From Marinomonas profundi (GTDB lineage: Bacteria > Pseudomonadota > Gammaproteobacteria > Pseudomonadales > Marinomonadaceae), in NCBI RefSeq assembly GCF_020694005.1, contig NZ_CP073013.1, positions 992,001 to 1,056,000 on the forward strand: a DNA stretch of 64,000 bases, in the 5' to 3' direction. Shown here piece by piece: positions 50,854-62,000 of this stretch. Both the position numbers and the translations under genes were made by a program. Position 1 is the stretch's first letter; each line of letters starts with the position of its first letter. The notes beneath the pieces are model-generated. The model did not search any database, was not told the DNA's origin, and saw nothing but the letters and a program-made list of their open reading frames with translations.

Positions 50854-52985
50854 AGGGTTTCCTTTTGAACCGATAAACGCTGGTACGCTTGCGCTAAATT
50901 ACGCCCCCAGCGCCGTGACTTCCAAGGCGCCAACGCAATCGCCTTCTCAATCGCAGCAATACCCAACTCAAGCAAACCATTGACCAAATACAATTCACCA
51001 AGCAAATACTGCGCTGGGGCAAAATCAGGTAAATGATGCAAGAGTACCTTACATTGGTATTCCGCATCGCGATAGCTTTCAAGACGGCCTTGGGCATCAC
51101 CACCAGCCGCATACAACCGATAGGCTTCAGACAGCATTCCCGCTTTCGGCAAGGTCACCATATCACTTGCCTCTGCGGCGGTTTGTTTGGCTATGGTTTG
51201 TTTGGCTATGGTTTGTTTGGTCATAGTTTGTTTGGTCATAGCAGCCTGATTAAACGCCACCAACAAAGCGGTTATGCTGTTCGCCTTCCCCCTACGCGAG
51301 GGCTTTTTTTGCTCGGACAGACGAGCACTAGAAACAGACCGAACAGACCGAACAGACCGAACAGACTCGTAATAGTCCGCCAAACAGGCGTCGTCAGTTT
51401 GCCCTATATCAACAAAATCGCCTACCGTTTGCAGGGTTTCAGCCGGTGTTTGAGTTAATTGATGAAACGACACCTGCAATATATCGTCGGGGAAAAGGCG
51501 TTGCCAATGTGACAACAAGGCTTTATAGCCTGCAAACTGAACACCAAGCCACTCCGCCTTATCCTGCGCGGACGCTACTCCTAGGTGATTAAGCCATTGC
51601 TCAACTTGCTTCGACGCGAGCCACTCGTGTGAATTACGGCTCATTGAAATAAATTTCGCTTGCGGGAACAACCACTTAATCAAACCGACATGATGAATAT
51701 TGTCTGGGTTTTTATCTAAAATAAAGTGGTATTTAGATTGCTTAGCCTGATAAACAGACTGAATACCAAGCGCAAAATGGCGAATTTGCTCTGCCGTTAA
51801 TACATCAAGATTATCCGGATACGCTCTTAACGTTCCTAAATCGCGCTGTTTTAAGTTAATGCCTTCAATCAACAGCGGGATCGCCGAAGACACGCCTAAC
51901 GACCCGACCTGCCCCGTTGCCAGCAAGCCCTCTTCCAACAGAGAAACACCAGAAAAAGGCAAACCAAGTATAAAGACAGGACAAAAGCCGGATATTTCTG
52001 GCGGGCAATCAGAGTGGGATGACACAACATGGCGCGATCGAACAAAGGCATCACTGAATCTTGCCCGTACTCGAGCGCTCAATACCTTATTTACCACAGG
52101 GTGAAGTGAAACATTCTGGCCATTTTCGCGGCCCCATTGCGCCTGTTCTTGATAGAGTGATTCGCTGTTTGGATACTTTTTTAACGCTTGCAATAAAACC
52201 GCCTCAGCGACAGCCGCGCGATCATCATCCACAAGGTATTGCGCATAACAAACCACGCCATGTAAATAGCGTGGTGCATCTTCAAGCGTCTCTTTCAACC
52301 AAGATTCGGCAAATGCCAACGCGCCTTGCCTTACCCAGCACTCTAAACGAATCGAATCCAGCTGGTCGCGCAACCCCAACCGATACTCAGAAGAGAAACA
52401 CTCAACACTCTGTCCATCAGACGCCATAATATGATCTTGTTCAGCGTACGTTAAATACTGCTGAACCGTTTCAATACTCGACGCAACAGACAACTCAGCC
52501 AACGTCGTATCCGAGCATCTTGCCAAGTGCATAATGCACAAATTGATCACCACCTCAAGCGGCCTTGATGGGCAGTCTAACGCACATAAAAATGCGCGTT
52601 CCGCACCCAGCTCATCCCCTTGGATCAATCGGCAATAGCCTTTTTTTGCCCACACAGTGCCCAACACAGCACCCAAGCAAAAAGACTGTTCAAGCAATGC
52701 ATCAAACAGACTTTCAGCGTCTTCATACAAGGCCAAAGCAGAACACAAAGAGCCCAAATCCAAACGTTCAGATGGCGACAAGCACGCCAGATCAACCTCT
52801 TGATGAAACACATTAAGCAAAGACAAGGCTCTGTCTGACTCACCAGTGTTGGCATACGCCAGCATCAGCAAAATCATCACAGCAGAGTCATCGCCCAGCA
52901 ACAGAGAATCGGCACAGGCCTGTTGCAGCGCCTGATATTCTCTCTGCTCAGCCATCTCACGAAGCAACTCTAATTTAGCGCCCAT
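50850..52985 (-). CDS. TPR-sulfotransferase encoded between adhesin and T1SS genes
   Basis: The 711-residue cytosolic protein has TPR-like helical repeats at about residues 1-290. A sulfotransferase fold follows at about 335-540, then a final TPR-like stretch at 630-700. The 5'-PSB loop reads FILGLPFSGVSLLEEGL (basic residue replaced by Phe), followed by LDKNPDNIHHVGLIKWLFP and FISMSRNSHEW for the 3' phosphate. PAPS-dependent sulfation is expected, possibly of the adhesin, but no target is known. In-frame short repeats occur at 541-553 (SVR) and 583-602 (MTKQT/IAKQT). No SD is visible before the ATG. It overlaps the TolC gene by 4 bp. Confidence 0.82.
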   Translation of the reverse strand: MGAKLELLREMAEQREYQALQQACADSLLLGDDSAVMILLMLAYANTGESDRALSLLNVFHQEVDLACLSPSERLDLGSLCSALALYEDAESLFDALLEQSFCLGAVLGTVWAKKGYCRLIQGDELGAERAFLCALDCPSRPLEVVINLCIMHLARCSDTTLAELSVASSIETVQQYLTYAEQDHIMASDGQSVECFSSEYRLGLRDQLDSIRLECWVRQGALAFAESWLKETLEDAPRYLHGVVCYAQYLVDDDRAAVAEAVLLQALKKYPNSESLYQEQAQWGRENGQNVSLHPVVNKVLSARVRARFSDAFVRSRHVVSSHSDCPPEISGFCPVFILGLPFSGVSLLEEGLLATGQVGSLGVSSAIPLLIEGINLKQRDLGTLRAYPDNLDVLTAEQIRHFALGIQSVYQAKQSKYHFILDKNPDNIHHVGLIKWLFPQAKFISMSRNSHEWLASKQVEQWLNHLGVASAQDKAEWLGVQFAGYKALLSHWQRLFPDDILQVSFHQLTQTPAETLQTVGDFVDIGQTDDACLADYYESVRSVRSVRSVSSARLSEQKKPSRRGKANSITALLVAFNQAAMTKQTMTKQTIAKQTIAKQTAAEASDMVTLPKAGMLSEAYRLYAAGGDAQGRLESYRDAEYQCKVLLHHLPDFAPAQYLLGELYLVNGLLELGIAAIEKAIALAPWKSRRWGRNLAQAYQRLSVQKETL
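51180..51240 (-). repeat. 15-bp tandem repeat inside the sulfotransferase gene
   Basis: Four units of 15 bp encode MTKQT, MTKQT, IAKQT, IAKQT. On the plus strand they read GTTTGTTTGGCTATG and GTTTGTTTGGTCATA. The unit is a multiple of three, so copy-number change alters length and not frame. Confidence 0.85.
51327..51366 (-). repeat. 9-bp tandem repeat inside the sulfotransferase gene
   Basis: The plus strand has GAACAGACC repeated about four times, encoding SVRSVRSVRSV between the sulfotransferase core and the C-terminal region. It is also in frame. Confidence 0.85.
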
Positions 52986-53063
52986 AGATACATCAAAGGA
53001 GAACCCAGCTTAACCCAATACACTCAGCCAAGCTCGATTCCCCTTTATTCTCCTTAAGCTAAT

Positions 53064-56000
53064 TTACACGTCAGACGTTTCAGCACCAACTTGAACCATA
53101 ATCTCTGGCGAAGAAGCCAAGCTTTCGCTCCACAAATCGACAATCTCAGCCGCAATAGTGAACTCACCCTCTATAGACAGTGTCGCCTCGCCACTATCAA
53201 ACGCCCAGCTAATATCCGTGTCTGTCGAGAAGCCAGTAACAGCAGCATCGCTCACCAGAATAATCGTATCGTCATCGCCAAGGTTCTCCGCACCGCTCCA
53301 CTGCTCACCCGTATTGAGCGTCAAGCTTGTGCCATCACCAATATCGATGTAAATATTATAGGTTTCGTTGACATCGAATACCTGACTACCAAGGTCCGTT
53401 GACTCGTCTGTGGTTAGGTCAAAGGTAACGGCCTGATTCACCGTAATGCCCACATCACTGACGTAGACATTACCCGCCGTATCCGCCATCAACACATAGT
53501 AATCGCCTGCTTCCAGCCCTTCTGCTGAAATAAACGCCTCTTCGCCCCCTGTCACCGCAACACTGTTCCATTGAGTAGAGTTATTACCGGCCTTCAGTTC
53601 GTCATAGAAAACATCTTCCCACTGATCGTAGTCTGAGAAGAAACTTTCTAACTCAGTACCAGTAAACAAACTACTGTTTACCAGATAAGCCATACCGTCT
53701 TCTTCACTGGCAACCGACACTTCGCCATTAGTATCAACAATAGTGTTATCCACAATGCTGCCATCCGCATTGAATTTTTGCACATAAATATCGGTCAGGG
53801 TGTTATCTTGGTGGTAGGTATCGCCCAACCAACTGACGGCAAATTCACCCTTGCCTAAGTCAATAATAGAAGGGCTCCGGTCGAAGGAATGTTCATTCAC
53901 TTCAAGTAATGTAGATGCACCATTTGGTGTGCCATCTGCATTGTAGAGCTGAACACTGACGCCATAGCCGATTAAGTCTGTTTGGTTCCAAGCGATGACA
54001 AACGCGCCATCCCCACCAACAGTAGAAAGTACATATTGATCTTCAGATTCATGAACTCTACTGACCGAACCATCTGAGCTTATATGATCAACAAAGTATA
54101 AAGTATTGCTGTAGTAATCCGTCTCACTGTTGGATATATAATACTGACCTGATAACAGGTAACCACCGTCAACACCTAACCCTGTTAATGCCAAATCACT
54201 ACTAAATACAGCGCCCAGATCACTGGTTAGCAAGGACGTAACGACACTGCCATTTATCGAACCGTCATTATTAAAGGCTTGCAGGTAAGTAACCGATTCT
54301 GTGTAGTCTTGGTTATTTTCGCTCCAAGTAACAACATAGCCACCATTACCTAATAATCCAATATTGACGTTGCTAAAATTCGACTGCAAAGCGCTTTGCG
54401 CAACCTCAATCGCACTGCCTTGTGATGATCCATCAGCATTAAACGCGTAAACAGCGATATAGTCATAACCGGACGTATCTGTAAAGGCTGCTCCTTTAGT
54501 GAGTGCAAGGTAAGAGCCCCCATCAAGCTCAATTACGTCTTCAATAATCGACGTTACCGACGCACTCTCTATTAGATTCCCGACCGAAGAATAGAGAGAA
54601 ACCGAATTATCATAATAAATAACAAAGTTGCCATTTTCTCCAATTGACTTAACAGAAAGCGTATCAAACGTCTCTATACCGTCTAACAGAGCAATCAGAT
54701 CTCCATTCAAACCCATCAGTTGCGCACTGCTAACAGTGACACCATCTACATACTCAAGAGTGGTCACAACAAAGTTACCATCATCGCCAACAGCAGAGAT
54801 AGAAGCATCGTAATAGTTGCCAGCAAGAGATTGCATATCGCCTACCACGCCACTTTCATCCACAATTTGATAGTAGCCTGTATTGAACGAACCATCCTGA
54901 CCTTGCGAGAAGACAATAAAAGCTCCGCTGTTACCCAAGGACAACACGGTTTCAATATTAGGAGCGTTATTTGCAATACCAGATAAGATAACCTGTGCAT
55001 CCCCTATAGAATTACCTGCTGCATCAAGGCGCTGCGTTATAATGCTATAGTCTGTGCCAAAATCCGTGTAAGTACTTTCTACCCATACCACGGCGGATTG
55101 CCCCGTATTACCTAATACAACAGTGTTATAGGAGTCATGAATATTGCCTCCACTAGACTCTATGTCCACTTTACTGTAATTCGGTGCCACAACTAGGTTA
55201 TAAGGCGATTCTTCATCGGTAATAATGACCTGTTCGTTCGATGCCACCAAGCTCAATTCACCAGCGGCATTTATTTCTCGTACTTGAATATCGCCAATGG
55301 CATATTCTGCGCCATAGTCTAAATCAATAAAGCGGCCAGCCGCGTCGGCCCAAGCCACCTGAGTAAATGGGCCGCCCTCCCCATTAATAGAGTATTCCCA
55401 ACGAACCGTGTCTTCTGCTAATACAAAACCGATTTCAGGGTCATCAATCACCTCGTCTTCATCGTAAAGTCGATACATATCAGACTTATTGCCCTCTGCA
55501 TCGTATTCATAGGCGACAAAATCACTGTAAGCAAAAGTGTCGCTAATCTCCACATAAGCGCCCGAGCCGTACTGCCATGTTTCCCCACCGTCCAATGAAT
55601 ATTCGTATGCGACCGCATCACCAGATAGCGTTACGTTCAACGAACCTTCATTAGTCACGCCATCACTGTCGGAGAAACCTGTGTCTTCAAACAGCTCAAA
55701 GCTTGGTGCCGCATAGGCCTCCGGTGTTACTACCTCTTGGTTATAGGTAAGCTCCGCTTCGTTGCCCGCAATATCCTCAACATAGACAACAATACTACCC
55801 GCTGAATAGGTGGTATTAGGCTCTAATGAAAAACTTTCACCAACGCCTTGAGTCCAATTGTTTTCACCTTCTCCTCCACCGACAAGGGAGTAATACCATT
55901 CATTTTGGTCATCATCCAAAGTAACAAAAACGGTGTTCCCAATAATATTAATTTGCGGTTCAGAAACCTCTGAGTCGATAACAACATAGCCGTCGTCGTT

Positions 56001-59000
56001 GGTCGCTATTTCACTGACATTTCCAGCTTCATCATATTGTCTAATCTGGATGTCGTAATAACCATAGGTGGTATTGTCGGCCAGATCGAAACTCGTACCG
56101 ACACCGTCTGTCCAAGTGACGCCATGATCTAGTGAGTATTCCCAGCGTGCAGCGACATCGGCTAAAGTGACATTGACCTGTGTATCGTTGGTAACATCAT
56201 CGTCGTTGTACGTGCCAGTGTCTTCGTTAAGGTTAACCTCTGGCTCGGCCAGCTGCGCCTCTGAAAAAGCAAGGCTGACCACATTGGCATGCGTGGTGAT
56301 ATTGCCAGCGATATCGCTAACATAAACAAGGTAATCACCTTCCGCTAACCCTTCAGTACTCAGCCAATGCTCTGTGTCTGCACCGACTGCAACTTGGCTC
56401 CATGTAGTTTCCTCTAATGCAAGAATATCCTGCAAAGTCGTGACGTCCGCATCAGAACGAACCAGATAAGCCATGCCTTCTTCAGCAACCGAGATAGGCA
56501 ATTCATCACCTGGCTCAATTTCTATCGGATTAATAAGCACGCCATCCGCAGAGAAGGCTTGAACTTTATTAACCGTTTCATTGACCCACTGAAATTCATC
56601 GTCTTGATAGCTGATGTTTTCTATCCAAGAGACTAAGAAATCCCCTGAGTCATTTAGCACATCCACATTAAAGCCATTGGCCGTATCGCTAACACTCATT
56701 TGTTCTGTTTTTGCAGTGCCATCCGCGTTAAAAATTTGCACCCATGAATCCGCTTCCCAAGTATCTACATCCATACCTTCTTTAAACACCAACACCTCGC
56801 CAGCGGCATTCAACACATGAAGATCAAAGTAAGCCCAATCATCGTTTTCGTCATTAAGGGCAATTTCAGTCACTGAATTGCCATCAACAAAATACACGCC
56901 GCTCGCAATAGAGTCGCTGCCCTCGCTGGTCTCAAGGCTATAATCCGCTGTAATAAAGTACCCTTCGTCGGTTCCCCCGCTCACCACCTCTATGGATAGG
57001 TCATACTCTGTCGCGGCCCCAAATGTAAAGGGTAACGCTTGTGCCGTATTTTGAGCCGTGCCATCCGTAGTAAATGATTGAGTATAAATGAACGGAACAC
57101 CCTCTCCATCTTCACCCAACCATGTCACAGCAAAATCATTGTCTGCGTTTAACATGGTAATATTGGCTTCTGAGTAAATATAATCAGAGTAATCACCCAG
57201 CGGAACTCGAGGGCTTAAACTACCATCAGCATTCACCAACTGTAAGCTCAAGCTCGCGGCACTTTCGTTTACCATAAACGCCGCAAACGCGCCGTCCGAA
57301 CCGACCAGATCTACTGCATCAGCGTATTCACCGGCTGCTGGGTTAAGAACTATCTCAGAACCAATCGGTGCCCCATTCGCTGAATAAGTTTGCGCCTTCA
57401 CTATGGTGGAAGCGGCATCGATATCGACTATTTCATTCCACACCACAAGGAAATTACCAGAATCACCAATAGGCCCTGCATAAGACATGAGACTGCCTTC
57501 AAAGGTTAACAGTTGGCCCGCGTCACCCGTTGTCGCGTCGAAAAGTTGCAAATAAGACTCAACCCCAACCCCACCGGACACATCTTCCGCCCATACCAAA
57601 GCATATTGATTGGAAGACTCAAGCGGCATCACCTCAGAATCCCACATCCATTCCCGCGTGGCCGAGCTTGCCTGTACGTCGCCAACCGGGCGGCCATTTT
57701 TGTCAAACAACTGGACGTTCAAGTTACCACGCGTATCTTCATTTTTATTGTCTGAATAACCATAGCCATACCAGGTAACAACAAACTCGCCGTTTCCACC
57801 AACCGAAAAAACCTCTTGGATATTGTAGCCACTCAAGTCGTCATCTAGCTCAAACACATAAGGCAAATTCACCTCTTCGCCAGAAACAACATCCAACATT
57901 TGTACACTTAGCAACGATTTCCCCATGTCTGAGTTATATACCCAAGCCATGGCAACCTTGCCATCGCTTGTGTCTGCGCCTACTCGATGCATTTCCACCT
58001 CGTAATAGCCGCTACCGTCACCGTCCATTGGCACTTCAAGAGCACTTTCGTTCGTCACATAAATGTCTTCCACCAACTGACCAGTAACGTCGGTTATGAT
58101 GCTGTCGCTATTGCTGAAAACAGCACTTTCGTTATTAGAAGCATCAAATTGTTGAACTTGGATACTACCGGCGGCATACGTTGTGTCGCCTTCTAATACA
58201 AAACTTGTAATCGAAATGTCTTGGCTGTCTGACCATGTATTGCCACTATCCAAGCTATAGACCCAACTGGCCGCATTCACATCTAACGTGACATCCATGG
58301 TGAGGTTATTGGTGATATTATCGCTATCAGACAGACCTGCATCTTCTGCTAATTGCACTGTTGGGGCAGGCAGAGAATCAGAAACGAACGGCACTTCATT
58401 GCTAGCGGCTATGCTCACGTTACCAGCAAGGTCTGTTTGACGAACTTGAATTTGACCAATTACATAGGTCTGCAGCGCGCCCATTTCAAAGCTGGTGCCA
58501 GAACCTTCTGTCCACGTATCGCCGCTGTCTAACGAGTATTCCCAGCTGGCCGCGTCTTCGGACAAAGTTACATCAATGGTGGTATCACTGGTAACAAAGT
58601 CACTGTCTGAATCACCCGTGTCTTCATGAAGTGCAAAGCTTGGCGCAGCAAGTGGTGTTGTGTCGGTGACAATAATCATCGAATTGGAACCCACCGCACT
58701 CACATTACCGGCGGTATCGGTTTGACGTGCTTGGATACTGCCAATGGCGTAAGTTTGGTTTTCATTGAGTTCGAAGCTTGTACCAGAACCTACTGCCCAG
58801 TTAGCACCGTTATCAAGGCTGTATTCCCAGCTTTGAATGCTAATCTCGCCATTTAAATCGAAGTTCACTTCCACTTCATTGGTGATGCCATCTGAGTCAT
58901 CAATGCCTGAATCTACATTCAATGATAGAGTTGGCGTCTGAGCAATAGTGTCTATTTCAATCGCGGCATAGTTACTGGAAACACTGGCATTACCCGCCAC

Positions 59001-62000
59001 ATCAAATTGCTGAACTTGGATGTCACCTACGCCATAGGAAGTATTAGCCGCTAACTCAAAGCTCGTTCCAGTGCCAGTTTGCCAAGTTGCGCCAGCGTCC
59101 GTGCTATATTGCCAACCGAACTCTTCATCCGATAGCACGACATTCACTATCGGATCATTGGTAATCTTGTCTGTACCGCTCGTTCCAGAATCACTGTTTA
59201 AGCTAAACGAAGGTGCATCCAGCGGAAGTGTATCGGTAGTGATAGTGCTGCTATTTTCATAAGCAAGACTTTCATTACCAGCCAAGTCTGTTTGCTTAAC
59301 TTGAATGTCACCCGCTGCGTAAGATGTATTTGCAGCAAGCACAAAACTTGCACCTTCCCCATCCAACCAAGTTGAGCCGTTGTCTAAACTGTATTGCCAG
59401 CTCACCGCATCGTCGGCTAAGGTAACATCTACCGTGGTGTCATTCGTTATGCCATCTTCGTCACTTGCGCCCGTGTCGTTACTCAATGACGCACTTGGCG
59501 CATCTGGCGCGATTAAGTCTGTCGTAATCGCAGTGGTATTCGATTTTATCGCACTGACATTGCCCGCCACATCGGTTTGACGTACTTGAATATCGCCAAT
59601 GGCATAGGTTTGATTTTCGTTAAGTTCGAAACTTGTATCTGATCCTGTCACCCAATTCGCACCGCCATCCGTGCTGTATTCCCAACTATCCACATCGTTG
59701 GCTAATTTCACGCGATAGGTGGCGTCATTGGTCATGCCATCACTGGTACTTTGGCCGCTGTCTGTTGCAAGGAAGATAACCGGAGTGGACGCGGTGTCGT
59801 CTGTCACAACTTTAGAAGAAAGCGTGGCGATTTCTTCATTGCCTTCTGTATCAGTCTGTTTTACCTGAATACTGTCGGCTTGGTAGGTTTTATTAGCAGC
59901 GAGCTCGAATGTTGTGCCTGTTCCATCGCTCCACGTCGAACCAGCATCTAGACTATATTGCCATGATGCTAAATCAACTCCGTTATCAAAGGTCACAGAA
60001 ACCGTTGTGCTATTGGTAATACCATCGCTGTCACTACTGCCTGTGTCTTCAAAACTTAAATCGGGAGCTAAGGTCTCAAGGGTTTCGATTATTGATGCAT
60101 TACTGGTAACGCCGCTTTCATTACCCGCTTTATCAATTTGCTTAACCTGTATATCACCAACATTGTAAGTGGTGCTGCCTTTTAGCTCGAAACTCGAACC
60201 AGATGTACGAGTGATCCAAGTCGAGCCGCCATCCAAAGAATATTGCCAATGGGTAATGCCTTCAGCCAAAGTCACATCCACCGTGGTATCGCTGGTAACA
60301 GTAACACCGTCAGTGTCTGACTCTCCGGTGTCTTGATGCAATGCAAAAGTGGGGGCGTCTGGTGCGGTTGTATCTACTTTAATCGTAGTGGAAGATTCGA
60401 CCTTATTTACAGTGACAACAACATCATCATAATTACCATCTCCGTCCCCTTGGAACCAGCTAGAAGTAATCGGTACATAGGCATAACCACTGACAACATC
60501 ACCAGCCAAAACCCTGTAGTTGATAGTGTTTTCTCCAACGGTTAGTGTGACAACCTGATCAGCGGAGACATCTTTGATTTTGACTTCTATTGTGGCGTCA
60601 ACTGCGTCGGCATTGATGACTTTCAGTACATTACCACCCCCATCGACTAAGACAGGAACACCGCTAAAGGTAAAGGTTGATTCAATTGCCTTATCTCGGC
60701 CGATGGGGCCATCGTTAAAGGCTTCAAGACCTTTGGTTAAAATATCAGTCACTTCTGAGGTGAGTTTTAACTCAGCACTGGTATCGGTATTGGCTTCTTT
60801 TAATGAGTTAGCAATGGTAGTGATGGTCTCTGCGGCACTTGTGCCCTCGACAGAGTCAGCACCAGATAGGATGGCCAGCGCCTCGCCATATTTATCTGCG
60901 CCACTGGTGTCTTCAGTAACAACCGCTGGTTTAGCTAAAATATCGACTAACCCAAACAAGGCAGCGACCTTGCTATTCAATTCGACTTTTTCGGTACTGA
61001 CAGCACGGTTTTCTGTGGTGACGCCAGCCAATTGGGTGGCAAGTTCGGTTAATGGTGTGACGCTAATGGCTTGGTCGGAGCCGTCTGTGGTGGTCATGGC
61101 TCGCAATGTTGTGCCTAAGCTTTTTGCTTCGCCAGTGGTTTCGTCGGTGTAGTCTGTTTCTGCGCCGTTTAAATCCGAAATTTCAACCAACATAGGCCCA
61201 GAATAGCTGCCGGTGTAAACGTAATCGCCTGTTGAGTAGTCATGATTTGCCGAGTTAATTAAATTACCGGACACATCATATAAATCGATCTTTACTTCAG
61301 AAAAGAAAATACCCGCCGCGGCAGAAATGGTGGTCGATGACGTCGATGTAGAGCCGCCATCGTCAGAACCACCGCCAGAACTAGAGCCACCATCGTCAGA
61401 ACCACCGCCAGAACTAGAGCCACCAGCAACACCTAAAGCGCCCAAGCCAATCGCACCCGCGTACCAACCCCAACCAATACCCTCAACGCCTGCAACCGTA
61501 TTTGCCGCATTGCCATCACCCACATCTTGTTCTAGTGGTTCTGCAGAGGCGTCGGTGACCTCTTGAGGACGCAGTTCCGCGGGCACACTAGAATCTATTG
61601 TGCCCTGGGCTTGCTGAGTCTTCGGCTGTTCAACGTCAACGGCATCGTCTTCACTTACGGTTATCGTGGTCGATGACTCAGCACTCCAAACGGTTTCGTC
61701 TAATGGAGGGTTGCCATCGTCGGTAGCCAGCAAAACATCCGCTAAAATGCCACCGGTTTCATCGAAAGAAGTCTGCTTAATGTCGTCAAAATATTCCGCT
61801 ATCACCAACAGAACATCGCCGTTCATTATGACCTGCAGATCGCTCCCAACTTGGTGTAACGTGACGCCCTCAGGGTATCGCCCGGTTTCAGCATCAAGCA
61901 AGGAATACACGGTATTAGACTCAGCAATAAGACCGCCTTCTTGGCCTAATTCCCATTGTCGAAATTGATTAGTAGAGGATTTTTCAATAACAAAAATTGA

